Below are positions 32,643-44,656 of a stretch of DNA of 64,000 bases, piece by piece. Every line of letters begins with the position of its first letter. The first letter of the stretch is position 1. The notes under the pieces are model-generated. The model was not told the origin of the DNA. It worked only from the letters and a program-made list of their open reading frames with translations, and made no database searches. The position numbers were made by a program, and so were the translations under genes. The DNA comes from Augochlora pura (Eukaryota; Arthropoda; Insecta; Hymenoptera; Halictidae): NCBI RefSeq assembly GCF_028453695.1, contig NC_135776.1, positions 2,604,001 through 2,668,000 of the forward strand, given 5' to 3'.

Positions 32643-34160
32643 CCACAGTGCGCCGGGGCGAATTGTAACGGGCGAAGGGTGGGAGCGAAGGGTGGTCGTT
32701 CCGCGGGTGGTGGGGTGGGAAAGGGGTCGGTTTCGGCGAGGAAGGCGCAAGTCTTGTTCCTCGGAACAAGGTTGCCGGCTTCCGATCCTTAATTGGTTGC
32801 GCGGAGGCGGACGCCGTCGTTAGGCGGTTCACGGTGTGACAGATTTATTGTCGATGCGGCCCGCGGGACCGCGGAATGATAACACTCGTGAAATGGTAAC
32901 GATGATCTGTCGTCCATTACCGCGCCGCCGGCAACGGACGCGTCCAAGTTTACGCATAAAGAAAAGCGACGGGGATCTCTAAACGGCTGCTGCCGCCGCG
33001 TCGGTTCCCAAACAGGGTAATTTTATTATAAAATGTGGCTCGCCGCGGACCCGCCGTGTTCAGTCGCTGACATTTTCTAATGAAATCGTGACTCGTTACC
33101 GCCTCTCGCTTCCCGCCGCGCGAAACCGACTAAATTTCGAGATTTAAATCCGGGGCTCGGAAAATTAATCGACCATTAAGAAATAATTGCTGTTAATCGT
33201 TTCGTCGCTAGTTTCGATTATATTCGGGTTGGATGCAATCGCGCGGCCGACGATTGAAATATTACTGCTCAATTGTTAGCTGCGATTAACGACCGAAGTA
33301 GAAACCTCTCTCTCTCTCAACCGGTTCACAGAAAAAATATAATAGATCGGTAAACACGACAAAGACAATTCTGAACGAAAATCGCGTCGGAATATCATTC
33401 CAATTCCACTGAAAAAAGAAAAAATGAACAATTATTAATTATCAACGGTTCATTCTTCTCCTCGAGCTACAATCGCGAATAATAAATAAGCTATTATTCG
33501 TACTAAATACGCGATAATCCTTGGCTCAACTTTTAATATCCTCTGTTCCACAGCGAGATAAATGTTAATCCCCTCGATTCGCCTATATTCCCTCGTAATT
33601 AATTTAATAAATTATTCCTTAAATCGTTTTGAGATATTAGGGAAAACCAACTTTAATAGTCGATGTTAAAAATTATTTTAAGAAATGATATTTCTTACAT
33701 TGATAACAATATTATATTTTTTAAGATGATCAATGCCGGCGCATCAGTAGTTGAACAATGGGATGGATCTCGATCCGGCGTTGGAAATAACGCCGCGCCG
33801 GACTCGCCGCACGTCTCCCTAATTCCACGGCGTTGGCGGCGGCAGAGCAAAAAGCGGACGGAAACGTAGCACAGTGAATTTTTAGCGGGCAGTAAACGAT
33901 ACCGCGGGTAAATGGGCCACGCCGTTGCCCGGACGATTCCCAGTTTCGAAGTTACCCCGGCGAGCGTCGTGATCGATGACAAGCGAGTCGCCTTCGAGCG
34001 AGGCGCTCCGCGTAACCGGCTCGTAAAAGTTTCCGCAACATTTTCCGCGCCCGGCTTTTTCCCCGGGCCTCGGACCCCCGAGCAGCCTCGTAAATCTACC
34101 AGGCAAATTTTAGCTGCTTTTCTGAATGGAGTATAATGGAATTCGTCTGCGGGGACCAAG

Positions 34161-34203
34161 ACAGAGAGAGGAGAGATAGAGAAGGAGATAAATAGAGAGA
34201 GAG

Positions 34204-34246
<43 letters not shown>

Positions 34247-34258
34247 GAGATAGAGAAG
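34161..34258. repeat. GA-rich microsatellite, about 98 bp
   Basis: The longest purine tract of GA/GGAGA/GATA units in the window. It contains GATAGAGA sub-repeats. Confidence 0.85.
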
Positions 34259-36140
34259 ACAACGTCCTCGTTCAACGTCCTCGAGGCTCGCGCGTCCTTG
34301 CTTCCGGTTCGGAGAGCGTCACGTGCTCGGCAGATGTCGACCGTGTTTAGGAGACGGTTCTCCTCCCCGACCGTGTCTCGCCGTCGACGGACGTCTCTCG
34401 CCTCCCGTTGCGGGAAAAAGAAGACGAACGTGACAGAGTCGGCCCGTGAAAAAAGCAATTGGAGCCACGGGTTGTTCGACGAAACGCTAACACGACAGGT
34501 TACGGTACCCGGCTTTGGGTAAGCAGCCGTCGGGATGACGGAATTCTCGGCCGTCGTCCCGCGGTGGTGGTCCGTGAACCGTCTCCTCGAACCCGGCCCG
34601 GCCCAACGTCTCGGAAATGAATTTCCTCTTTTCGATGTTCCCCTCTTCCCACCTGTTTCCCGCCGCGTTTATCGTTTTTTCATACAGCAAATTTCAATCT
34701 CGTTGTCCGAAAGCTTGATTGCCTTTTGATTGGACGGTCCTGCTCTAATTGCCTCGAAATAAATTTTTACGCGTACAAAATTTATTCTTGCGACTCCTGT
34801 CAACGGTTTTGCTACTTGACAATTTTTTGAAATCTAAACCAAAAATTGTCAAAACGAATCGCACGCCGAAAATTAGCAAAATGGAAACCTTGTTTAACAA
34901 GAATGGTATTCCGGGCGTGTCGCGTCGCGTGCGTCACGTTTAAATCGGAAAAGCGTGATCTTCGGGGATCTGTTCGCGGCGGTCGCACGGAAATGAAATC
35001 AGCCCCGTAACGCCTTTAATTCGCCGATTACGCGGCATTGCCCCGTTAGAGAAGACGGTATTACCTATGCAGCAAATGCTCGTTCGGTATTACGCGCGCG
35101 CGCGCCTGTCTCATCCCGTTTTTACAACCGCGCGAGAGCCCTCTTCGTTGTTGCTCGTTTCGCGTCGCTAATGGACGGACGCGTCTCCGCCCGTTGTCTC
35201 GGCTTTTGTTCTCGCTAGCCGGGCCCGTGTTCGAATCAAGCCCGGAACAAATGGAACACGGGGCGCGGTTATCTGGTATCGGGGGACACGGGTCGCGCGT
35301 TTCCACCCTCGCGGGTTCCTCCTCGGATGAGAGCGCGACCCCTCGAGCAGAGATAAACCGTCGTAAACGTTGGAAGAAAATTTCTTAAAGAGGGCCGCCG
35401 CGAGATAGCTGGCCGCCCGGTTTCCGCGAGAAAGGAGAGAGAAAGGAGAGCGGGAAAGACAAAGAGCGAAAGAGAGAGAGAGAGAGGCGGGACGGGAGAG
35501 AGGGCGGGAGGTTTACGAGGTGGCCTCGCGTAGCCGGGTAACTAGCCGTGCAATTATCCGTGACAATAGCCGCGCGCGTCGCGGCAAACCGTGGCATTGC
35601 CGGCAGTCTACGACGCCACCGCCGCCTATTCACCGCGCTCCCTATTCCTTTTTCTCTTTCAGTAAACCGGTAATGGAACGGTCTCGTCGCCGCCGCAACG
35701 GTTCGCCTCTATCTTGCCGATTCCAGATTGAATTGCCTTTCTGGTTACCATTTGACCCTGCTTCCTGCGCTTCCACAGCCTCGCTGTCCCATCCGCCGCG
35801 AAAACCCGCCCTTCCACGCGGACCTTTCTCTTTTCTATTCTGGCCATTTCTCTTCGCCAGAAACGCGGAACCGTCGTCGAATCGTCGTCGGGTACGCGCG
35901 TACTATCCGCCGCTCGCCGCTCTCGCCGGAGAGAAACGATCCATGGCCGAAAGCGAATCGCGCGACCTTCGCGTATTCAACGATTGCACTTTTCCAAAGG
36001 GCTTGCGAAACCACCGACGCTTTCAAGGATATTCATTCGGCGGGTAATCGAGATTAAAAAGAACTCGTTCAATTCGATCGTTACGCTGCTACTGTGTTAG
36101 TAAGTTGGTAGGTTTCTGTCGTACGGGTAGGACATGGATC

Positions 36141-36517
36141 TTAACCCTTTTAGTACCAGTCAAAAGTGTCTGTATCTGAGCAATCATCGTCGTATTTGTT
36201 TGTTAAAAGTTAGATAATAATTAACCCCAACTTCTGAATAATCTAACTTCAACAACAAAATTTCAATAATAAATCCTAATCGATCCTAATCGTTCGTCGC
36301 CGACAACTCGACATTAAAATCTTCACATAATTAAAGCAATTCAATTAATTGAAATAAAACTAAAAACTTCACATTTATCATAGGCTATGACATTAGAACA
36401 CTTTCGCGTTCGAAAAATCATAGTCGAATTGCTCGAATATATATTGAAAATAAATTTTCAAAATTGCTGAGAAATTAGTGTCACCCAGATCTGGGCGACG
36501 AACGTGTTAAAGGGTTA
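36141..36517. mobile_element. TTAA-flanked element, family E, containing a B insertion
   Basis: The outer termini are TTAACCCTTTTAGTACCAG at 36141 and AAAGGGTTAA ending at 36517, exact inverted repeats over the first 10 bases. E-specific sequence runs to about 36287 and the remainder is a B copy at 36288-36510. A related E fragment (AGTTAGATAGTAATTACCCC) lies at 40281-40375. No coding capacity. Confidence 0.6.
36288..36510 (+). mobile_element. family B miniature element nested in E
   Basis: It matches the B copy at 3267 in the same orientation: a GCCGACAACTCGACATTAAAA start, an interior with AATTAAAGCAATTCAATTAATT, and the right part GAAATTAGTGTCACCCAGAT ending in GTGTTAA at 36507-36510. The left TTAA has decayed to CTAA. 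Confidence 0.65.
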
Positions 36518-37394
36518 AAGTAAAACCACAGTCTACGTATAACAATTTAAATTGTAGGAAGGCTTACAGAAAATCTGTTCATCAGAATGGAATTCTCGTT
36601 TCGTCGAAATGAATCGAACGAGCTATTACACGGCGTTGCATAGTACAGTATAGTTCAGCGTCGAAGCCTTGAAACACCGTTGAAATCATTTGAGCCACGG
36701 ATCGCCGATTGCCTCTTCAATTCCGTGTCCGAGGAGCGATCGACGCGACGTCCACGATCGATCCGCGTACCGAGATCGGCGCGAGACGGGATCCGCGATG
36801 CGATCCACGTGGTGCCGAGAGTGGCCGGCCTCGTCCTAACGATACGAAATGCATATTAATGTCGGGCAGCGCCCCGGTCTCGCCAACGCCGCAACGTCGG
36901 AAACAAGCTTTTACCCGGTCGCTCCTCCGTTCCCGCGGCCGTTTTCTTCCTTTTTTCCTTTCCCCTTTTTGCCAACTTTTTCCGCTGGACCCCACCTCCC
37001 TCTCTCGGACTCTTCCCTTTTTCTTTTTTTTTTCCTCCAGCACCGCCACCGTCCGACTACACCGGCCACGCTCTCTCCGCTCGCTAATTTCGCGACCACG
37101 CTCCGCCGTGTTTTCCGCGCGCAGATTGCCGAAATTGTTGCCGGACCGCGAGCCGTTGCCGGGAACGTTTGTCCGGCTATCTCCGATCGAATTGGTTGCT
37201 CAAAGAGCGTCCACTGAGTGGCTAACAGATACTTAAGTCGGAGCACAGTTCTCTCATGCTTGACGCACCGGTTATACCTCGTCGAGGTCAGGACTCATCG
37301 CTAATTCAAGCGTCGACGAAAAAGGCGACGAGTCGATAATTAATCAAAATTAACAAGTCGGCGAGAGATGCACGGCTCGCCCGTAAATTGTTAA

Positions 37395-37498
37395 AGTCGA
37401 CGGTGAATTAGAAATTGCTAGAGTCAAGGATAAATTACAAATTACTAGAGGCGACGATGAATTATAAATTAATAAAGTCGACGTTGAGGTGTAATTGC
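37395..37498. repeat. 27-bp minisatellite, four units
   Basis: Units begin at 37395, 37422, 37449 and 37476, with consensus starting AGTCGACGGTGAATTA and ending AAATTACTAG; the last unit is partial. The spacing is exactly 27 for the three full units. On the minus strand it would read as a 9-residue repeat (for example NSPSTLTIY), but there is no other evidence of coding. Confidence 0.85.
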
Positions 37499-38343
37499 AA
37501 CCGCGGGGCCGACTTCTAATTAGAAAACCTGCCCGCATGTTATCGAACGAAGTTCCGTCGACCGCTTTGATCAAAGCAAGATTCGCGATAAAGGATAATC
37601 GCGATCCTCAGAATCGAATTCTAATCGGATAGTCTGCTCTCGTATGATCGTCGCCGAAGTTCAACAACTTCTAAGATCAAAGAAGAAATTCCACCAGCGC
37701 GAAGGGTTAGGAAAATAATTCTTCTGTTATTTATTGTTAAAGACTTGACAAAGCTGTAGTATAAAATTTCGTCGATTTTACAGTGACGTCCAAGCAAATG
37801 CTGATCCACCGGAAAAAGTGACTGGAAGAAGGGGTTGGACGGGGGAACGGTGTCTCTCCCGTAGATCGTTAGAACGGTGGCAAACCGGTAGAAGACAATG
37901 CATGTTTCTGGAAAGTTGGTCCGTTCGTCGGAGCGTGGTGTGTGCAGAGTACAGGCGGGGAAACATGCAACTCTCTCTCACTCTGACGAGAGCGCTGTTC
38001 CGTCATCCGGCCGTGTACGGCAGCGAACGGCGTAAGCTTAGGCGAGCTCGAGGAGGCCGTACGTTGCACAGCAAACAGAGAAGACCCGCAGAAGACGTCC
38101 ATGGAAAACAGAGAGGGGTGGGGGAGCGGTTGGTCGATGCGAGGCCAGAAAGTAACCCCCTTTTTGCCTTTTACCCGCGGCGCGATTAGAATTGACCTTA
38201 CTCTTGTCCTTTTTCTCTCCCGTCTCCCTCGCTCTCTCTCTCCTTCTCCCTCTTTATCTGATCCTCTGGAGAGAAGTCTTCCGAGGGGATGGGAGAAGGG
38301 CGCTCCTCAAAGGACACACCGAAGACAGACACCGGCTCTGGGG

Positions 38344-38362
38344 AGAGAGAGAGAGAGAGAGT
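38344..38362. repeat. (GA)n microsatellite
   Basis: A GA run of about nine units. Confidence 0.85.
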
Positions 38363-38849
38363 CGGCCGTTATCGATCGCTTCCCGATCGTTTAAATCCAG
38401 TTAGCGTTATCTTTGTAACACCCTCGAACTCTTTCGAGTCCGCCGAATCGCAGCTCCGGAAAACGAGGTCGTCTCCCGAGCGAGCGAGCAAGGCCGACCG
38501 TCTCTCCGGGGGCTTTCCGCGAGTCCGACGGCGAAACTCGGAACGAAATCACGGCGATCCGACGACGATTTTAACGCCGGACGCGACTGCGACGCTCGTT
38601 CTCTTCCGCCCTCCCTCTCTCTCTCTATCTCTCTCTTTACCTCTCTTTCTCCCGATCCCGGTGCCCCTGCAATTTTCAAGAGCCGTCGAGGCGGACGACG
38701 CCGAACTTTGTTCGCGCCCTCGGAAAATAGTTCGCGACAACTTATTCACGATCGAATCCCCGGGATCAATTCGATTCGAGTTACCGGGGGGGAACAGCGC
38801 GCGCGTGGAACAGTTGCGCTCTCCGCTACGCGGATATTCTGCTGAATTG

Positions 38850-38889
38850 TAAGGAGAGAGAGAGAGTGAGTAAGAGAGAGAGAGAGAGG
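38850..38889. repeat. GA-rich microsatellite
   Basis: Two GA runs separated by TGAGTAA, about 40 bases. Confidence 0.85.
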
Positions 38890-39249
38890 GCGGCGGGAAA
38901 ATGCGCCGCGGCACTTCGGACCTCGGCTCTCCAAGACCCGGGGGTTTTAAATCTTCTCTCGCTACCCCTCCTTCCCGGAAAAGGCAACTCTTGCACGCGC
39001 CTCCCCTCCTCCCCCGCGCCGCCGGCTAACTAAATCTGAAACGCGGGACAGAACACATTTTCCGTTGCAACTGCGTCCGAAAAGTCGTCCCGGAGAAATA
39101 GGAGCGAACGTGCCGCCCCCCGCGACGTGGAGCGAAACACCCCTTTACCGTGGACGTCGTCGACCGATTGTCGAAATAATATCGTAGAAGTAATATAAAA
39201 AAAATATAATAGAAATAATAATAATAACTGTTAAGATAATGATAATAAT

Positions 39250-39278
39250 CCCCCGGGTATTCTTTGCAAGCCCGGGGG
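39250..39278. repeat. 8-bp GC hairpin in AT-rich DNA
   Basis: CCCCCGGG, a 13-nt loop, then CCCGGGGG. It stands out because the flanks are AT-rich. Confidence 0.75.
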
Positions 39279-39355
39279 AACATTTATTGATCGAAAGAAA
39301 TTTTAGTATTACTATATTATAATTACTTTTTAATGAAATTAATTTAAAGTAATAT

Positions 39356-39435
39356 GATTAAATGAATACTATTTAATTATTATTATTATTAGTAGCAGTA
39401 TTGCTATATTATAATTAAATAGTATTCATTTAATC
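39356..39435. repeat. perfect 25-bp inverted repeat, 30-nt loop
   Basis: The arm at 39356-39380 begins GATTAAATGAATACTATTTA. The arm at 39411-39435 is its exact reverse complement. The loop contains a TTATTATTATTAG run. The flanking bases 39355 and 39436 could form a T-G wobble. It may be a self-folding MITE core or a recent snap-back duplication. Confidence 0.85.
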
Positions 39436-40280
39436 GGAGCAACCCGAGAACCAAAAGATCAGAATTTTAACAGCCGCATGCGTTTGGGTTCGTTCTAAAG
39501 CGAATGCAAAATTCATTTCTTTGCTGCCTCTCCCCCGCTATGATCACTTATTCAAGACTCCATGAAGCCGTGCCGGCAGACTTTCGCCGATAAATTTCAG
39601 CCGATGATGTCCAAGAAAATAGATGTTTCATTGCGCCGTGTCCCGCCGCCCCCGTCGAATGATGAATCGCTTTCGGAACTTTCCGTGGAACAGAAATATT
39701 TGATAGTTCGTTTTTCGGCAGTTTCTATCGGAAGGTCGGGTACCCGCCCATCCTGGGGAGGTGGGGGACTTTAAAACAACGCGTTATTTACGTGACGGTG
39801 CCCCTTTCCTTATCGCTCATCGGCCCTATCGAAGGGGTGAAAGCCAGTCTGGCGAACCTCGGCTGGAAAACATCTTGGAAACTATTTTGCTCTTCTCATC
39901 CAGCGGTGGAATATATATCTCGCTTATCAGCCGACATTCATATTGACGGGGTGAAAACAACCCTTCGATCCGACCTCGAAAAACTGCTTCCGACCTGGAA
40001 GAGGTACTTTAACGATGAAATTACAGTCGAGTTTCCGGCTATACCAGACTCTTTACTCTGCAACTATTAGAACGAGGATGTTTATGCACGATAAACGTGT
40101 GCGAAAGTATTCGGGATTCGTCGATTCCCGTGCTGGCTTAATTACTGTGTCGACTGTTACTTGGGTCGTAGACCGCCCGGTCTGTATATCTTCTTGGAGT
40201 AGATGGCGATTGCAATCCTTTCTCCGCTCTCCATTTTCCATCAATAAGTATACAGTGAATTATCCAATAATTCAAAATCG

Positions 40281-40375
40281 TCGAATTCACTTGTTAAAGT
40301 TAGATAGTAATTACCCCCAAATTCTGAACAATCGAACCTCAACAACGAAGTTTCATTAATAAAACTTGATCCATC
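40281..40375. mobile_element. family E fragment
   Basis: The segment from TTGTTAAAGTTAGATAGTAA through ACCTCAACAACGAAGTTTCA to AATAAAACTTGATCC matches the E interior at about 36200-36292. No termini are recognisable. Confidence 0.55.
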
Positions 40376-41045
40376 TTAAACTTCAAATAAAACCTCAATT
40401 CAAAAAATCTCGTGGACTTAAATCTGTAACTTAAATCTGACTTGAAACTGTGTTCTTATGGGTAATGGAATAGTTGGGTAACATTTTGAATTTCTTCTTC
40501 CCATTACACAAGAGTATAACTTTTCGCATAACGCTAATTCAAAGCGAAGTAATTGCTTCCAAGCTTCCCCAAAATCTGGCGCGTGGTACAAGGACACTGT
40601 GTAGTTCTGCGTTGCGTAGGAAGGAAAGGATCGGAAGGCGGCAAGGAGAAAGAGAGCGAGAACGCGGTGCTCGGAATAATTTGCCGGCAGGTTTGTTTCT
40701 CTGAATAAGCTCGAGCAGGCGCGTCCCGTCGCGGCATTGTCGGACAAAGAGAGAGGGGGATGGAAGGAAACGCGGTTAACGAGTGTCAGCGGTTGGATAA
40801 TTGTTCGACTCTCGCGCGCGCGCGCGCGCCCGTCTATCGACGGCGTATCGTCGCGCGTTATTTAAACGGCCGCGTAATCTTCGAACAATGTCCCGGACGC
40901 GGGACAACAGCTGGTAATCGTCCGAAAAATATCGATCGTCTCTCAGCGGCTGACGCCGTGGAAGCGCTCGTTGTTATGCCGCTGGGAGCCGAGGACCGGC
41001 TGACAAAGGCGGGGCATACATTTTCATAAACTCCGCGGGACATTT

Positions 41046-41087
41046 AATTTCGCGTTGTCGAACCGATTATCAATTTCGCGTTGTCGA
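41046..41087. repeat. 16-bp direct repeat
   Basis: AATTTCGCGTTGTCGA at 41046-41061 and again at 41072-41087, in GC-moderate sequence. Confidence 0.8.
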
Positions 41088-42409
41088 CGCCGGCTATTGC
41101 CGTCTGCGCGGCATTCCCACCCGCTCCGTCGGATCCATAAATTCCGCGCGCGATTATATGAAATTCGGTGGAGGCCCGATTGTTTTCCGCGGCTGTTCTC
41201 CCCCCACCGGCGTGTATCGTTTCCCATGTTCGGCTGATTATTCGCCGGTACCTGTGAAACGCGACGCGTCCAGGTATTCGCGGCGCGCTCGGTGATATCG
41301 GACCGTCTTTATCGATTCGGATATGACACGAGGCAAGGCGAGGCGAGGCGGGTCGACGGCGAGACAGAAATGCATATTTCATTCGGCGAATAATATGCCG
41401 GCTGTCTACCGGGACACCTAAACGCGACGACGACGACGACGACAATTGTTTGCCGGGTTTATTTGATGGCCGCGCGCGATTACACTCCTCGAATATTACC
41501 CTGTAATTGGGTCACCAATTACTAATGCCACCGGTGTCGTATTTTCCAGCTTGTTAACTTAAATAAGACGAGCGCGCTCGCCCTACCAGCAATTTCTCCT
41601 CTCTCTCCTCTTCTCGCGAAAGCCTGAAAATCATTTTAGTTTTTTTCCAGCTAACGACGATTTTACTCCGGCAAAAATAATGAACAGCTCGCGACGCTGT
41701 TACCCGCCGGGTGAACGCGATATTACCGGAGTTACGGTGCTTAGAATATCGCTTCGGAGAGGACCGAAAGACGATCCCGTTGAAGCCCATTTGTCATGGC
41801 TGTGTTATGCACTTAGAACGGTATCTATTCTTCCAAGGGATGCGCCTTGTCCGAGCCGGTGCCCGTCGAAATTTCAAAGACCATCAACACGGTTTAGGAC
41901 CATCATAATGGCATTGTTCCGATCGAAATCGCGTTCACCTGAACGATAATTTATTTTCAATCGATTAATTAATCGAACCAGAAGGCGTCGATGAATTTAT
42001 TCGCGCAGCAATCGATACGGAAAATGATCGACCGGACTAAAAAAAACGATCCCGAAAATTACTAACATAATCAACGATCACTCGCATTATTATCCGAACG
42101 ATTCTACAATCGGTAATCGATTAATTCGACGCGAGCCCGTCTAATAAACGATCGTTATTAAAAATGAAACATTCGACCAAAAAGCACTGGTTCGAACGAT
42201 TATCCCGGACAAGTATTTATTCGAAACGATTCGAATAAAATGCCGGCCGCCGCTGGTCCGAATACCGCTACGACCCGGATCCGGGATAATCTCTGGTCGG
42301 CCGCGGCTTTGTACATTTTTCCAGCCGCGAATTTGGAAGGATAACACCGGCGGGCTAATAGTCGATCGACTATTTCCAGAGGAGAGAAGCTCGATTAAAG
42401 AGCGGCCGA

Positions 42410-42430
42410 GAGAGAGAGAGAGAGAGAGAG
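42410..42430. repeat. (GA)n microsatellite
   Basis: A GA run of about ten units; a second lies at 42600-42627. Confidence 0.85.
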
Positions 42431-43194
42431 CACTGTTTCTGGAAGAGCTGGAGGGAAAGAAGCGGCGGCCCGGAAGCCAGAACAAAAACCAGCCAGATAA
42501 GTTTGTCCTCGCGAGAGAGAGGTTTACCTTTCGTTAGGTAGGAGTGCTCGCCACGGTTTCTGGGGGACAGAGTGTCTAGTTAGCCGAGCGCTTCTCCCAG
42601 AGAGAGAAAGAGAGAGAGAGAGAGAGGTCAGGTAACCATCGTTGAAACGATTAACGCGAGCCCCTCCTCCCGATAACTGGCCAGCGCTCTCTTTATTCCC
42701 CGGCACTGTTAACGCGCTCCTTATCATCCGCCGTGCCGGAGAGCTCGCGTCGAACTCGTCGATAACGGACCGGACCAGCCGGACCAAGATTAAACAGTCC
42801 GGCATTCGGAGTATTCCGCTCCGTCTGCCACGAACGTCTTCGTAAGTTTCACGGCAGGATGGCAAGGTTTTCCAAAAAAAAAATCCGACGTCGTATTCTA
42901 TCAACGGCTCGCATCAGAATCCTGAATAGTAATCCTCCCCGAAGTCAATTAAACGCCGTGGCATCGATGTAACAGTCTGGCTCTCTGTCGCGGAGAATGT
43001 GGAACTTCGCTCCGACAGTTGAGTCATCTTAAAAGTTCCCCCGTATGATAGTTAGCTAACAGGATAAGGACATTAAGGGCTCCATAGTGCTTGGAAAATC
43101 GAACGTCATACCTTGCCAACTGCACCACCAGATTCCTCGATAATGATCGCGTGAGTTCACCCGAAATCAGACCGTAGTCTAATGCACCTATAAG

Positions 43195-43450
43195 CTTCAG
43201 ATAGAGGATCCGTCGTTTAGAGAATATGTCATTTAGGGGATCTGATATTTAGAGACATAGGGGGTTTGATATTTGGAGATACAGAGAATATGATATTTAG
43301 AGATATAGATAACATGATATTTAGAGATATAGAGGATCCTTTATCCAGAGGATCTGACATTTAGACGTTCTTTCATTTGGAAGACCTGTCGCACGGAGGC
43401 TCTATCATTTAGAGAATCTATTTGTCAGCGAATCTGTCAATTAAAGAAAT
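43195..43450. repeat. 24-bp minisatellite with diverged flanks
   Basis: Units beginning TGATATTT lie at exactly 24-bp spacing (43243, 43267, 43291, 43315), with consensus TGATATTTAGAGATATAGAG. Diverged ATTTAGAGAAT/GGATC half units surround them, and a second cluster of the same motif lies at about 43680-43750 (ATCATTTAAAGAATCT). No sign of coding. Confidence 0.8.
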
Positions 43451-44282
43451 TAAAACTTCGTCGCGTCTGCTCGGTCCTCTCAAAAATTCCTTACACAATA
43501 ATTCTCTAACATACTTGGACTCTCAAAGCATGAAAAAAGATAACGTCGTATTCTACTAAAAGTAGCATGCAAAATCCTTGAAACCGGAGCGAAATGAACG
43601 TATTTATGAAGCTCAGCGAACGCATGAATCTTGCACGGCGTATCGATCATTTGTAGAAACTATCGTTTCAGCGATCTATCTTTGACAGGACCTATCATTT
43701 AAAGAATCTATCATTCAGAGGATCTCTATCTATCATTTGTAGAATCCAGAACTGGCGTGCACGGGTAGGTGCCAGGATAAAAGTAGCAAAAGGTCAGTGT
43801 GCCCGAAAAAAACGAAAAGAAAAAATCGAATATCTCTCTTTCCATTCGAGCACAGTTGGGGAAGAACTTGCCGATATTGCGGAGCCAGAGGCAGCCCGCT
43901 TTGAAAAGCGGAGGAAATTAGAAAAAGCTAGAGCACCGCCGCCGAACGCTGAAGCATTCCTGATCAGTGTACGAGCCTCGGGAAGATCGCATATTCGAAT
44001 CTCCCTCTTTCTCCTCAAAATCCCACAATATCTCCGCGCGGGGGGCAAACACTGGGCAGGGAGAGAAATCTCTGTGACCAGAAGACCGACTCCTCCGCCT
44101 TTGATATCTTCTCCTCTCCGCGGATTTCAACCGGAGGCTGCCGAGCCCCGGGACGATGTACCGTCCGCGGAACGCGCCAGCCGAAGGAACTAGCATTAGT
44201 CGGCCCGACTACTGCGCGAACAATTTCCGACGGTGATTCAAAAAATTCAACTTTATTCGCAGAGACAAATTTTTTACTGCAA

Positions 44283-44355
44283 TTAACCTCTTAGGCACGA
44301 CGCACTGCTATGCTGGCTTTCGTGAATGTTTCGCGCTTCGCACAAATTGTTTCAT
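44283..44355 (+). mobile_element. possible left end of a further TTAA element
   Basis: TTAACCTCTTAGGCACGACG starts at 44283 and has the architecture of a TTAA element terminus. The sequence is then cut by the B start at 44356. No matching right end was found, so this is tentative. Confidence 0.3.
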
Positions 44356-44494
44356 TTAACGCGTCGAGCGTGACACCAATTTCTGGCCAATCGTGAAAAT
44401 TCATTTTTATTATAATATATTCGACAAATTGAATTTCACTGGAATGTTTTGGTTGCGAAAGAGTTCTAATGCCAGGGTCTATGATAAATATTAA
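44356..44494 (-). mobile_element. family B element, inverted and truncated
   Basis: TTAACGCGTCGAGCGTGACA at 44356 begins a reverse-orientation B. It shares ACACCAATTTCTGGCCAATC, the TTTTTATTATAATATATTCGA stretch and GCGAAAGAGTTCTAATGCCA with the inverted B at 50541. It stops at ATAAATATTAA, where the D/A element begins. In the copy at 50541 the sequence continues past the equivalent point, so the distal part of this B has been lost. Confidence 0.65.
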
Positions 44495-44656
44495 CCCTTT
44501 GCAGTCGGAGCCTTTTTAACTGGAAATCCAAAATATTTCTTGCGACTTACAGCGTTTCTGGTACAGCAGCTCATTTGGTGCTATTAAGAAAAGTATTGAG
44601 AATATATTAATGCTAATCAACGCAATGCAAAAAGGAGCCATAGTGCAAGGGGTTAA
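44491..44656 (+). mobile_element. chimeric D/A TTAA element
   Basis: It is bounded by TTAA at 44491-44494 and 44653-44656 (166 bp). The left half is family D (CCCTTTGCAGTCGGAGCC, then AACTGGAAATCCAAAATATT). The right half is family A (AAGTATTGAGAATATATTAA, GGAGCCATAGTGCAAGGGG). The switch occurs near 44560-44580. It may reflect recombination between related elements or end-capture during transposition. Confidence 0.65.

Larger units (their letters stand above)
28958..36140. other. intronic segment, no gene seen
   Basis: Mostly GC-rich (29150-29600, 30050-31510, 32100-33100, 33900-34700, 35050-36050) with AT-rich interludes (29880-30010, 33300-33720). It contains a 166-bp-offset duplication at 30.1-30.3 kb, a diverged 105-bp-offset duplication at 32.5-32.6 kb, a GA tract at 34161 and a strong acceptor-like TTTTTCTCTTTCAG at 35649-35662 with no paired exon. 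Frames of 199-220 aa are domain-free. Confidence 0.4.
36518..44282. other. intronic segment, no gene seen
   Basis: GC-rich blocks (36700-37230, 37800-39130, 40740-41500, 42380-42880, 43840-44240) alternate with AT-rich ones (37320-37500, 39170-39440, 40240-40440, 41940-42140). It holds the 27-bp and 24-bp minisatellites, a 25-bp inverted repeat, an E fragment and several GA runs. Frames up to 187 aa translate repeats or lack domains. Confidence 0.4.

Noticed and set aside
35649..35662. Strong acceptor-like TTTTTCTCTTTCAG
   Set aside because: No downstream donor with a plausible exon between them. Pyrimidine-rich decoys are frequent here.
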